Assembly (NCBI GenBank): GCA_021779915.1
Contig: JAJXZR010000041.1
Span: 399-52,122, forward strand
Direction of reading: 5' to 3'
Source: a bacterium
GTDB lineage: Bacteria > Patescibacteriota > Minisyncoccia > CAIUEV01
DNA length: 51,724 bases
This document shows, in pieces, positions 1-7,814 of this stretch. The position numbers were made by a program, and so were the translations under genes. Every line of letters begins with the position of its first letter. The stretch's first letter is position 1. Below the pieces are notes generated by a model. That model made no database searches and was not told the DNA's origin. It saw nothing but the letters and a program-made list of their open reading frames with translations.

Positions 1-2
1 AA

Positions 3-686
3 ATGTGCAAAAATGGAAGTAACAATGATTGGGGTGAACATACGTGCAAACCAGCCTTTTCCAGCCTCGAATATCGCCATTATTTGCAATACATAACGAG
101 AAAAGCTATGGATCTTGGGATTCAAAGTTTTATGTTCGGCCAAATTTACATGCAAGAAGGGGAAAATAAAATTTACGCACCAAGAATTATTAAAGACATG
201 CGTTCCTATGCCGATAAAAAAGGATTGAATATTGTTATCGGCGCTCAAACTGGAGCCATCACGGACGAAAAATATTTAAAACTCTTCGATTACATTGAGG
301 GAGGAGTGGGAATTAATAGTTCGGGAGGAATTGAAAGTGGACCTTGTCTTTCCCGAAAAACTAGTTGTTGGGGACTGCTTTGGAATAAAGCCTATTCCAG
401 TAAAGCCAACAATGTTTTGCTACATCTGGATTGGACCGGAATAGTTTATGACGATCTTGATGTGTTTGCCCGCATGGATTCTGCGACTAGAGCAGCCACA
501 CTCAAAAAACTTTACGCTTATTTCACTTCAAAAAACATGGGCTTTTTGATGCCATACTTTGGAGTTCTTTACAAAGATAACGGTGGCTGTTATGGTCCCA
601 AGAAAAAATTCTATTCTCCCGACAATTCTTATTCTTGTAAAGATGAAGATGTAATTAATGAAATTTTGAGTGGAGGGGGAAAATAA
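3..686 (+). CDS. C-terminal part of an unrecognised protein, cut by the window edge
   Basis: Open from the left edge to a TAA at 684-686, so the true start probably lies outside the window; the first ATG at base 3 is only the first one visible. About 227 residues are seen. Alternating hydrophobic strands and helices (IQSFMFGQIYM, LNIVIGAQTGAI, VLLHLDWTGIVYDDLDVF, MGFLMPYFGVLY) resemble one half of a TIM-barrel, as in glycosidase-like or DUF4434-like proteins, but I see no diagnostic catalytic motif. Several Cys residues (positions 2, 15, 115, 122, 198, 213 of the visible part) could suggest an exported, disulfide-bonded protein. The end of the gene is followed at once by a family A repeat. 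Function not assigned. Confidence 0.6.
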   Translation: MCKNGSNNDWGEHTCKPAFSSLEYRHYLQYITRKAMDLGIQSFMFGQIYMQEGENKIYAPRIIKDMRSYADKKGLNIVIGAQTGAITDEKYLKLFDYIEGGVGINSSGGIESGPCLSRKTSCWGLLWNKAYSSKANNVLLHLDWTGIVYDDLDVFARMDSATRAATLKKLYAYFTSKNMGFLMPYFGVLYKDNGGCYGPKKKFYSPDNSYSCKDEDVINEILSGGGK

Positions 687-690
687 AAAA

Positions 691-957
691 GTGTCATCCT
701 CGGCGTGTCGACCGGGGATCCAGGTTAGACTCACTAATTATTCTAATTAACCTAATTATTCTAAACAAAATCCCAAGAACAGATTTAAGAATTACGATTT
801 AAGATTTAAGAATATTTTTATTTTGTTATTTTTCCTTAAATCTCAAATCTTAAATCGATTTATTTACTTGGTGCTTTTTTAGGTCAATTAGTATAATTAG
901 GTTAATTAGAATAATTTTCTATTCTCCTGGATCCCGGATCAAGTCCGAGATAGTAAG
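691..957. repeat. Family A modular inverted repeat, copy R1
   Basis: Left arm GTGTCATCCTCGGCGTGTCG..GATCCAGG, right arm CTCCTGGATCCCGGATCAAG..GAGATAG (its last part decayed). Inside are AT-rich inverted words (CTAATTATTCTAATTAACC on the left, GGTTAATTAGAATAATT on the right) and a nested TTAAGATTTAAG / CTTAAATCTCAAATCTTAAA pair. It fills the whole gap between the first gene and the convergent amidohydrolase gene. Confidence 0.85.
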
Positions 958-962
958 TTTTC

Positions 963-1982
963 TCACACCATCTCCCCAATATGATGGGAATAAAGCAGAT
1001 CATATTTATCGATTTTATCGATTTCTTCTTGAACATCTGAAATTTTCTTTCCATCTATTTCAGAAAATCCCAGAGCCTTCATTCCATTTACTGTCATCAT
1101 TTCAATAGCTTCTTTGGCAGTGATAATCGAAGGATCACCGGTGATCCCTTTTTGGAGAAGAACGGCGAATTTTCCAGCCTCCCAAATATCCAAACGATTA
1201 GAACTGGCAGCTCCATCCGTTCCAAGTGCAACCGTTATTCCCTTTTTTATCATCTTGTGAACTGGAGCAATTCCGGAACCCAACTTTAAATTACTGAGTG
1301 GGCAGTGAGCTACTTTTACGTCTCTCCTGGCAAGAATATCAATGTCTTCGTCAGTAAGCCAAACGCAGTGAGCCAAGATTGTTTTGTCGTCCAACAGTCC
1401 CAATTTTTCTAAATATTCCACCGGAGTTGCCCCGTTTTTCTCCCGACATTCTTCAAACTCTTCTCTCGTTTCTGCTAAATGAGTGTGGAAAATCGTGTCA
1501 TACTTTCGTGCTAATTTTTTAGCTTTTACTAAATTATCTTCACAAACAGTATAGATAGAGTGCGCCATAACAGCGATTTTTACATAGTGACTATCCTTGT
1601 AACGAACGAGTTGTTTTTCTAAAATATCAAAAGCCTCTTCCGGTTTTCCGTAACTTGGGGTAGGGAAGTCTATGATCGATTCTCCCAGTACTGCGTACAT
1701 CTGAAGTTCTTCTGCTACCCTCGCCACTTCATCCTCAAAAAAATACATGTCGCAGAAAGCTCGAATACCGTTTTTCTGCATTTCGATGATCGCCCTTTTA
1801 GTGTTTTCATAAACAAACTCAGGATTAACTTTTGCTTTTTCCATTGGCCAAATGTTTTCTTCCAGCCATTTCTTGAGCGGTAGATCTTCCGCCATTCCTC
1901 GAAAAGCAATCATAGCCGCATGAGTATGAGTATTAATAAAAGGCAGTTTGAAATTTTTGCTCACATTTTTTAAATTAATCAT
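963..1982 (-). CDS. Amidohydrolase of the chlorohydrolase / MTA-SAH deaminase type
   Basis: Metal-dependent hydrolase of the cytosolic deaminase-like branch that includes 5-methylthioadenosine/S-adenosylhomocysteine deaminase. Visible metal and substrate motifs in order: INTHTHAAM near the N terminus, MAHSIYTV, FHTHLAET, LAHCVWLTDED, VAHCPLSN and ALGTDGAASSNRLD. The start chosen is the ATG at 1982 (protein MINLKNV..), because the upstream extension to 2015 reads like non-coding DNA; no Shine-Dalgarno sequence is seen for either. At about 340 residues it is shorter than the usual 420-450: the HxH motif sits about 18 residues from the N terminus, so the N-terminal strands of the small beta-sandwich domain are absent. 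A role in purine or methylthioadenosine salvage is inferred; the substrate cannot be read from sequence. Confidence 0.85.
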   Translation of the reverse strand: MINLKNVSKNFKLPFINTHTHAAMIAFRGMAEDLPLKKWLEENIWPMEKAKVNPEFVYENTKRAIIEMQKNGIRAFCDMYFFEDEVARVAEELQMYAVLGESIIDFPTPSYGKPEEAFDILEKQLVRYKDSHYVKIAVMAHSIYTVCEDNLVKAKKLARKYDTIFHTHLAETREEFEECREKNGATPVEYLEKLGLLDDKTILAHCVWLTDEDIDILARRDVKVAHCPLSNLKLGSGIAPVHKMIKKGITVALGTDGAASSNRLDIWEAGKFAVLLQKGITGDPSIITAKEAIEMMTVNGMKALGFSEIDGKKISDVQEEIDKIDKYDLLYSHHIGEMV

Positions 1983-2110
1983 TGAAAAATAACAAAAGTA
2001 TTGTAAGAAAGACAAAACAATCTGTCTAAATTCTCAAATGATCTTTTTGAAATTAAAACACTTTCGCTTGCGTTCTCACCTATGTAGCCAATAATTTTTA
2101 AATTAAAAAA

Positions 2111-2305
2111 ATGTTTCACCAAGAACACAATGACGGACACAGAGGAGGGATGATGTGGGGAGGTTGTTTCCCTAAAGGAATGAAGAAAGAATTTAAGATG
2201 GCCTTCCTCAACAAAAAGGAAAAAATCCTTGAGGCAAAATTGGAGTTCGTCCGAGAAATGAAGGCTTTAGTTGAGAAAATGCCTGCTGACACCAAAGAAG
2301 AGTAG
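2111..2305 (+). CDS. Small hypothetical protein (64 aa)
   Basis: N terminus rich in His, Gly, Met and Trp (FHQEHNDGHRGGMMWGGCF), followed by a basic amphipathic helix-rich half (KKEFKMAFLNKKEKILEAKLEFVREMKALVEKM). No Shine-Dalgarno sequence is seen before the ATG. A good intrinsic terminator 20 bases after the stop supports a real transcription unit. The His/Met-rich front could bind metal, but that is inference. A minus-strand ORF overlaps almost all of it, and I judge that one to be a shadow. Confidence 0.6.
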   Translation: MFHQEHNDGHRGGMMWGGCFPKGMKKEFKMAFLNKKEKILEAKLEFVREMKALVEKMPADTKEE

Positions 2306-2327
2306 CAGAGGGGCAATGTTAGGCTGT

Positions 2328-2361
2328 AACCGTCCGGTCAAAAACTGGGCGGTTTTAATTT
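2328..2361 (+). terminator. Intrinsic terminator after the 64-aa gene
   Basis: Stem AACCGTCC / GGGCGGTT (one G-T pair) with loop GGTCAAAAACT, followed by TTTAATTT. Confidence 0.75.
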
Positions 2362-2379
2362 GGATTGTAAAGCACTGTT

Positions 2380-3420
2380 TTAGATCAGCCCAAAATAAAA
2401 CAACGCAAAAATTCCTCCTCCGTACAAAATAATTTCTAATATTGAATCTAGTCCCAGTCTGAAATATCGGCGTTTTAGTTTTAGAACAAATGTCGTGGCA
2501 TACACTCCCATCATAATAATTCCAAGAAGCGCAAATATTTTATCTTCCACCACCGCACCAGAAAGAATTGGTTTTCCTGCAATCAAATCTGCCACAAAAA
2601 ATGGTACCAACATAAAGGCATTACCTCCCCAGATGTCGCTAATGGCAAGATGATTATCGCCAATTAAAACTGCTTCAATACCTGTACTAAGTTCCGGTAG
2701 GGAAGTAACAAAGGCGATTGCGGTTGCTGCAAAAAGTCCACTATCAAGACCAAAACTATAAGCAAGGGCGGTACCGTATTCTTCCAACAAAAACCCAGCA
2801 ATAAGAATGCTGACAGAAGCAATTAGAAAAACAAAAATAACATAAACATTCGATCTTCCTACAAAAAAGGGGCTTTTCTCGGATAATCTGCGTTCATCGT
2901 GCATTTTCCCCGGATGAGAATCATCTTCTACTTGGTTGAAGCGTTTTACTTTGCGAGATTTATTAATCAAATACAAACCTATGATCCAAGCAATCGGTAA
3001 AACCAAAGAAACTGGGTTCATATTAAAAACTGAATTGTTTGAGGGAATATACATTGCAAGAAGAGAAATTGCCGTGAGGATAATGGCAAAAATTGCTTCA
3101 AAAGAAAGTGCCACAGATCCAGCTAAATAAGAAAGGGGTCTTTTGCCCTTGATAACAAAATCAAAAATCACAATGATTAAAGTTTGGATCGCTACTCCTC
3201 CAATCAAGTTTCCCACAATCACAGACAAATGCCCATAAAAAGCAGCACTCAAGGCTATCGCCACTTCCGGCAAGCTCCCCGCCACACCAAGAAGGATAAG
3301 TCCGCCAAAAGCATCACCGATTTTGTAGCGACAATCAAGAGAGTCTGTCGTTTTCGTCAAAGCCACCCCAGCAACCCAAGTGACAACACCTGCTAAAATG
3401 AATATTAATATTTGAATCAT
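2380..3420 (-). CDS. Sodium/calcium exchanger family membrane protein
   Basis: 346 residues with about ten membrane segments. The two alpha-repeats of the CaCA superfamily are visible: GVAGSLPEVAIALSAAF..VGNLIGG in the first half and VTSLPELSTGIEAVLIG..DIWGGNAF in the second, in the duplicated layout of YrbG/NCX proteins. A charged cytoplasmic loop (DDSHPGKMHDERRLSEKS) separates the halves. It likely exchanges Ca2+ or another cation for Na+ or H+ across the cytoplasmic membrane; the ion is not certain. The ATG at 3420 is followed directly by the first membrane helix. It is transcribed away from tRNA-Trp. Confidence 0.85.
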   Translation of the reverse strand: MIQILIFILAGVVTWVAGVALTKTTDSLDCRYKIGDAFGGLILLGVAGSLPEVAIALSAAFYGHLSVIVGNLIGGVAIQTLIIVIFDFVIKGKRPLSYLAGSVALSFEAIFAIILTAISLLAMYIPSNNSVFNMNPVSLVLPIAWIIGLYLINKSRKVKRFNQVEDDSHPGKMHDERRLSEKSPFFVGRSNVYVIFVFLIASVSILIAGFLLEEYGTALAYSFGLDSGLFAATAIAFVTSLPELSTGIEAVLIGDNHLAISDIWGGNAFMLVPFFVADLIAGKPILSGAVVEDKIFALLGIIMMGVYATTFVLKLKRRYFRLGLDSILEIILYGGGIFALFYFGLI

Positions 3421-3464
3421 TGGTTTTTTAAATTACATTTTTATTTTATCACAGAAAAAATCTA

Positions 3465-3494
3465 TTGCTCTATTTAAAATAATCTTCTTATAAT
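3465..3494 (+). promoter_or_regulatory. Promoter for tRNA-Trp
   Basis: TTGCTC at 3465-3470, 18-base spacer, perfect TATAAT at 3489-3494, about 30 bases before the tRNA. Confidence 0.6.
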
Positions 3495-3523
3495 GGTTTT
3501 ATCGAGTATCAATTATAAATAAT

Positions 3524-3594
3524 GCGGGTGTAGTTAAGTGGTATAACGGCGGTCTCCAAAACCGCCATCGGGGGTTCGATTCCCTCCACCCGTG
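3524..3594 (+). tRNA. tRNA-Trp (anticodon CCA)
   Basis: Full cloverleaf: acceptor GCGGGTG / CACCCGT, anticodon stem GCGGT / ACCGC with loop CTCCAAA, T-arm GGGGGTTCGATTCCCTC. Anticodon at 3556-3558. The 3' CCA is not encoded. Confidence 0.95.
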
Positions 3595-3615
3595 CTAATA
3601 ATCTGTACTCGAAAA

Positions 3616-4596
3616 ATGAATAAAAAAAGGGTTGGTATTATTTTCGGAATAATTTTGATTTTTATCTTGGGCTTGTTTCTAACAAACCACTTGTTTTTTA
3701 GCGCCCCGCAATCGCAGAAAGAAGATAAGGTTTTTATTATTAATCAAAAACAGACTGAGACGGAAACTATTGATAAATTAAAAAATCAAGGGTTAATCAA
3801 AAACAAATCGGCTTTCAAGATTGTTTTGTTTTTTAAAGGGAAACACAACATAGCACCTGGTGGATATAATGTTTCAAAAAACATGAGTGCTGAGCAAATT
3901 GCTAGAAAAATCACTGGTGAACCTGATTTAAAATGGGTGGTAATCCCCGAAGGTTGGCGGAAAGAACAAATTGGAGATCTTTTGGCAAAAACTTTTAACT
4001 GGAATACTGAGGAGCTGAACAAATGGAATACTGTTTATACAAAAATGAAAATTGACTATGTCGAAGGAACTTATTTTCCTGACACTTATCTCATTCCCAT
4101 CAACGAAAGCGGGCTGGATATAGCTAACCGAATGACCAGACGTTTTGATGAGAAATTTACTCCTTATATTAGCCAATTTGCCAATCAAAATATCAAATGG
4201 ACCACTGGAGTCAAGCTGGCTTCAATTGTTCAAAGAGAAGCTGGAAGCAAAGCTGATATGCCTCTTATCGCCGGAATCCTGTGGAATCGGCTTAATCAAG
4301 ACATTAATTTGGGAATTGACGCCACCGTTCAATATGCCATCGGAAAAACCAGTGACAGCTGGTGGACGCCCATTAAATCTGAAGATATCACCAACATCGA
4401 TTCGCCTTACAACACCTACAAATACAAAGGCTTGCCTCCCACTCCCATTGACAGCCCGGGGCTGGATGCCATTGAGTCCGTCCTAAATCCAACCGAAACA
4501 AATTGTTTGTATTACCTACACGACAAAAATCAGCAAATCCATTGCTCCGAAACTTATGAAGAACATCAAGCTAATATTGAACGGTATTTAAAATAA
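3616..4596 (+). CDS. mltG: Endolytic murein transglycosylase MltG (YceG family)
   Basis: Membrane-anchored lytic transglycosylase that cuts nascent glycan strands and sets their length. One N-terminal membrane helix (residues about 6-28), a LysM-like region, then the YceG domain. The catalytic Glu is probably Glu208 in IVQREAGSKADMPLIAGILWNRL, followed by the family motifs IDATVQYAIG, SPYNTYKYKGLPPTPIDSPGLDAI and the C-terminal YYLHDKNQQIHCSETYEEH. Start at 3616 (MNKKRVG) puts the helix at the very front; the in-frame upstream ATG at 3592 lies in the acceptor arm of tRNA-Trp and is rejected. 326 residues, normal for the family. Confidence 0.95.
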   Translation: MNKKRVGIIFGIILIFILGLFLTNHLFFSAPQSQKEDKVFIINQKQTETETIDKLKNQGLIKNKSAFKIVLFFKGKHNIAPGGYNVSKNMSAEQIARKITGEPDLKWVVIPEGWRKEQIGDLLAKTFNWNTEELNKWNTVYTKMKIDYVEGTYFPDTYLIPINESGLDIANRMTRRFDEKFTPYISQFANQNIKWTTGVKLASIVQREAGSKADMPLIAGILWNRLNQDINLGIDATVQYAIGKTSDSWWTPIKSEDITNIDSPYNTYKYKGLPPTPIDSPGLDAIESVLNPTETNCLYYLHDKNQQIHCSETYEEHQANIERYLK

Positions 4597-4700
4597 ACGT
4601 GAAAAAACAACTATTTTTACCACTTTTTCACGATTATGCTCTTCTCTTTACCGAATTATAGGTCTATACTCAAAGCACCTAGAAAATTTTTATCCAAAAA

Positions 4701-4877
4701 ATGTACAACTGGTCAACTGATACAACTAAACTCAAAAAGGACAAAAAAGCTTACACCATTTGGCGACTTGAGCAAATGGTTAATTTTGGTTTGGGCAAAG
4801 AAAAAATCAACGCCAAAGAATTGAAAGAAAATTGAAAAAAATTAAATCTAGATCCTCTCAAAAAGAATTACGCCTGA
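4701..4877 (+). pseudogene. Small gene interrupted by an in-frame TGA
   Basis: The ATG at 4701 reads MYNWSTDTTKLKKDKKAYTI.. through ..NAKELKEN and stops at a TGA (4833-4835). The same frame continues with KKLNLDPLKKNYA before another TGA at 4875-4877. The piece after the stop completes the apparent helix pattern (KELKEN-x-KKLNLDP), and TGA is one change from TGG, so Trp is the likely lost residue. It looks like the small N-terminal extension of proteins with an IWRLEQMVNFGLG segment, but I cannot name the family. It may be a decaying gene or a genuine 44-residue product. Another frame (4636-4824) is open over the same bases but has poor composition. Confidence 0.45.
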
Positions 4878-4963
4878 CAGGCAGCGCTTACCGCGTGATT
4901 ATTTTTTTATGTGAGAAAAAGAGTGGGAATGTTACTGAGATAGGGGACTCAGAGCGGGGAACT

Positions 4964-5001
4964 AAATAAAACGAAAACCTGATTTTCGTTTTATTTTTAT
5001 T
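4964..5001. terminator. Bidirectional intrinsic terminator
   Basis: Perfect stem AAATAAAACGAAAA / TTTTCGTTTTATTT with loop CCTGA, flanked by T-rich DNA on the plus strand. Confidence 0.6.
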
Positions 5002-5066
5002 TTAGAAAAATTTTATGTCTGCCATGTTAGGTTGAGATTAAAATAATTTATTTTAATCTCAAAAAC

Positions 5067-5381
5067 ATGGAAAAAGAATCAAGTAACAAAGTAATTATCT
5101 ACAGTACAGAAGATGGGGGAACGGAGATAGAAGTAAATCTTGAAGATGAAACTGTTTGGTTGAATCAAAAGCAAATGGCAGAGTTGTTTCAAAAAGATAT
5201 TAGAACTGTAAATGAACACATAAGAAACCTTTATAAGGAGAATGAATTATCAAAAAAATCCACTATTAAAGCCAAAACCGGAATTTCCGGATTTGGCTTA
5301 TTTAAGCCAACGAAGTACTACAACTTAGATGTGATTATTTCTGCTGGCAACACTTTTGACTTATTTAAAGTTAGTGACTAA
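5067..5381 (+). pseudogene. Truncated RhuM-family protein (N-terminal part)
   Basis: The first about 90 residues match the virulence protein RhuM family: IEVNLEDETVWLNQKQMAELFQ (DNA-binding-like N-terminal domain), IRTVNEHIRNLYKENEL and KYYNLDVIISAG. In full RhuM proteins this last motif continues with a long conserved domain (about 330 residues in all), but here the frame leaves the family right after ISAG and ends in NTFDLFKVSD. The rest of the gene is gone, replaced by a 32-base palindrome and fic. RhuM and Fic/Doc modules are known to occur next to each other or fused, so this looks like the remnant of such a pair. Confidence 0.75.
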
Positions 5382-5412
5382 ACTTTAAATATAAAAAATT
5401 ATATTTAAAGTT
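5381..5412. repeat. Perfect palindrome ending at the fic start codon
   Basis: 13-base arms AACTTTAAATATA / TATATTTAAAGTT around AAAAAT. The right arm ends at 5412 and the ATG of fic begins at 5413. It overlaps the stop of the truncated rhuM. It could be an operator, a terminator-like hairpin or a junction relic; same placement as the hairpin arrays in front of other genes in this window. Confidence 0.7.
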
Positions 5413-6546
5413 ATGTTTCAAAACAAATTTGATGCAGGGAGATACAGAAAGCAATATCAATATCAGAGTTTTTCTCCTACTTTAATCAACAAACACTACA
5501 ATTTTTCTGATCCCGAAATCAATATTCTCTTGGAAGAAGCTATGAGGTATTTGGGCGAACTTAATGCTTATTCCCTTCTGGTTCCTGACGTTGATTTTTT
5601 TATTCGTATGCATCTATACAAAGAAGCGACCACTTCAAGTCGCATCGAGGGAACTAAAACAGGAATGAAAGAAGCTTTTCTACCAAGACAAGAGATTGAT
5701 CCGGAGAGAAGGAACGATTGGACAGAAATCCAAAACTATATAAGAGCTATAAATTTTTCTATTACTGAATTAAAGAAATTACCTCTTTCAATACGCCTTC
5801 TTAAAAAAACTCACAAAATACTGCTTAATGGAGTAAGAGGGAGATATAAAAATCCCGGTGAAATTAGAAAGAGTCAAAATTGGATTGGAGGATCGTCAAT
5901 TAGGGATGCTGTTTTTATTCCTCCTCATTTTAAAGAAATTCCTGAATTACTAAGTGATTTAGAAAAGTTTTGGCATAACAAAAAAATAGCGAATCCGCAC
6001 CTTATTAAACTAGCGATAAGTCATTATCAGTTCGAAACTATTCATCCCTTTTTGGACGGAAATGGTCGTATTGGAAGATTGTTTATCACACTTTATTTAG
6101 TAAGTGAGGGCATATTAAAAAAACCAACTTTATATTTGTCTGATTTTTTTGAGAAGAATAAAGGCAGTTATTATGACGGTCTGACAACAGTAAGAACTTC
6201 TAACAATTTAGAACAATGGATAAAATTTTTCTTGATTGGTATTTCCGAAACATCTCAAAAAGGAAAGATGACTTTTGAGCGCATAATCTCAATTAAAAAT
6301 AAATCAGAGGAGAAAATAATGAACTTAGGCAAAAGAGCAAAGGTTGGAAAAAATTTGCTAGAGTATCTTTACTCTCAGCCAGTTATTAATATAAAACAAG
6401 TAGCCAAAAAATTGGAAATTTCCAATCCGTCAGCTAACACGCTAGTAACTCATTTCCAAAAAGAAGGTATTTTGAAAGAAATTACAAAATTTAAGAGAAA
6501 CAGACTGTTTGTCTTTGATGAATATTTGAAACTTTTTGATCAATAA
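5413..6546 (+). CDS. Fic family protein (class II AMPylase-like)
   Basis: 377 residues. The Fic motif is intact: [15 protein letters not shown] (catalytic His, metal-binding Asp/Glu position and Arg residues of HxFxxGNGRxxR). The N-terminal part carries the inhibitory-helix motif SSRIEGT ([S/T]xxxE[G/N]), whose Glu blocks the ATP site in class II proteins, and the C-terminal 70 residues form a winged-helix domain ([30 protein letters not shown]). Fic proteins of this layout transfer AMP to protein targets. The start follows a perfect palindrome with no Shine-Dalgarno sequence. It lies after a truncated rhuM, so it may be what remains of an accessory module. Confidence 0.9.
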   Translation: MFQNKFDAGRYRKQYQYQSFSPTLINKHYNFSDPEINILLEEAMRYLGELNAYSLLVPDVDFFIRMHLYKEATTSSRIEGTKTGMKEAFLPRQEIDPERRNDWTEIQNYIRAINFSITELKKLPLSIRLLKKTHKILLNGVRGRYKNPGEIRKSQNWIGGSSIRDAVFIPPHFKEIPELLSDLEKFWHNKKIANPHLIKLAISHYQFETIHPFLDGNGRIGRLFITLYLVSEGILKKPTLYLSDFFEKNKGSYYDGLTTVRTSNNLEQWIKFFLIGISETSQKGKMTFERIISIKNKSEEKIMNLGKRAKVGKNLLEYLYSQPVINIKQVAKKLEISNPSANTLVTHFQKEGILKEITKFKRNRLFVFDEYLKLFDQ

Positions 6547-6576
6547 ACAAAATACTGTAACTTTGTCAAGGGTTTA

Positions 6577-6705
6577 ATGCTCTTAATGTTTCCCCAAATT
6601 ACCATGGATTTCTACAAAAAAACAGTAACCGCAAAAATCAATTCTTATCTCGGATACGCTGTTTCAATCTTAGGAATCGGTCTGCTTCTCTTGGGATTTT
6701 TTTAG
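6577..6705 (+). CDS. Possible small membrane peptide
   Basis: 42 residues from the ATG at 6577 (or 33 from the ATG at 6604, MDFYKKTVTAKINSYLGY..). A basic N-terminal half is followed by one hydrophobic helix (AVSILGIGLLLLGFF) ending at the stop codon, the pattern of single-pass small membrane proteins. No Shine-Dalgarno sequence and no homologue that I recognise. It is the only coding signal between fic and repeat R2. Confidence 0.4.
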   Translation: MLLMFPQITMDFYKKTVTAKINSYLGYAVSILGIGLLLLGFF

Positions 6706-6867
6706 GAAAATATTATACGACATTGTTAGTTTAGATTTTCTTTACTTGTTTTTCAGAAAAAAATAAAAAATTTGCACGATTTTGAAAGTGTGATTTATTA
6801 TAAAATTAGAAAGGAACGTTAAAAGTTTAAAATAAAAACTAAATTAATAATTTAAGCTTATACCACT

Positions 6868-7033
6868 TGTCATCCCGGGCTTGACCAGGGATCCAGTTAG
6901 ACTAACAGGGTGTTGTTTTGATGTGTATTTTAGGAAACTGAACAAAATAATATTCTAATAGACTATTACTACTCTCCTGGATCCCCGGTCCCCAGTCATC
7001 CGACGGGGCACAGCGACACGCCGGGGATGACAC
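6868..7033. repeat. Family A modular inverted repeat, copy R2 (short-core type)
   Basis: Arms TGTCATCCCGGGCTTGACC..GATCCAG / CTCCTGGATCCCCGGTC..GACACGCCGGGGATGACAC. Core of the second type (GTTAGACTAA..GTGTTGTTTTGATGTGTATT..AGGAAACTGAACAAAATAA), shared with R3, R7 and R15. The right arm carries an extra 24 bases (6991-7014). Confidence 0.85.
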
Positions 7034-7072
7034 TTACTTTGAAAATTTCTTAAGCCCATCCCCAAATTAATT

Positions 7073-7660
7073 ATGGAAAAACTAGCGGAGGATATTTGGA
7101 AAGCACTTTTGTTTTCACTCATTTTTTTGGCCAGCATTGTCGGGATTCTTCGCTATGTTGAAAGTGAAGATTGGTGGAGAGTTGGCAAAATCGCCAAGGA
7201 AAGTGAGCGCGGTTCGCCTTTAGTTTATTATTCCGTTAAAGGGGTTGGGAATGATCTTGTTCCCACAGTAGATCTTTATATCAAAAATACTATTCAAGAT
7301 GAACAAATCGGCAGATATGGAACTTTTGAAAATCTACTTCCGGGGCAGTCTGCTTCCGTCAAAATAACTATTGGAAACCAATCAATAAGAAGTCCTTCTT
7401 TCATTTTAGGCGACAGGGAGATCAAGAGCTTGGTTTTTAATGCTTCGGAAAAAGAATTAGTTTACGTAGGCTGTTTCTCTAGAATACGCGAAGTAATTTT
7501 TCCCAAATTCGTCCACTTCGAAGAAGCACCCGACATCTTCGGACAGCTAGGAGCAGTTTTTCTTGATAAATACAAACTGACTAAAGAGGCAAAGGCAGAG
7601 GAAGAGAGGGGAGAAGTTTCTAACCTTCCTAACGATAGCAGGGTTCATCTAATTAAATGA
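7073..7660 (+). CDS. Hypothetical membrane-anchored protein
   Basis: 195 residues. One membrane helix at residues about 11-27 (ALLFSLIFLASIVGILRYV), then a mostly beta-rich domain to about residue 165 (LVPTVDLYIKNTI, SASVKITIGNQSI, SFILGDREIKSLVF) and a polar C-terminal tail. No family motif is recognised. The layout suggests a type II anchored extracytoplasmic domain. Convergent with leuS, separated from it by a family B inverted repeat. Confidence 0.65.
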   Translation: MEKLAEDIWKALLFSLIFLASIVGILRYVESEDWWRVGKIAKESERGSPLVYYSVKGVGNDLVPTVDLYIKNTIQDEQIGRYGTFENLLPGQSASVKITIGNQSIRSPSFILGDREIKSLVFNASEKELVYVGCFSRIREVIFPKFVHFEEAPDIFGQLGAVFLDKYKLTKEAKAEEERGEVSNLPNDSRVHLIK

Positions 7661-7668
7661 CAATTTCA

Positions 7669-7814
7669 AATGACGAATGACTAATGACGAATGTCGAATC
7701 AATGGCAAAGTCCCCGCTCAAAACAGGTCGCCTAAGGAGACAAAAAACAAAATATTTTAAATCTTTGGATTTTGGACTTGGTTTGTCATTCGTCATTAGT
7801 CATTCGTCATTTCG
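7669..7814. repeat. Family B inverted repeat (ATGACGAATG words)
   Basis: Left arm of AATGACGAATGACTAATGACG type words, right arm GTCATTCGTCATTAGTCATT. Inside are CAATGGCAAAG, a GTCGCCTAAGGAGAC piece, and AAAATATTTTAAATC / TTTGGATTTTGGA. Nearly the same core recurs at 50859-50973 and inside R14. It fills the gap between two convergent genes. Confidence 0.8.

Noticed and set aside
4833-4835. TGA read as Gly or Trp (alternative code)
   Set aside because: TGA is the natural stop of uvrA and rpmI, and all long ORFs read normally with the standard code.
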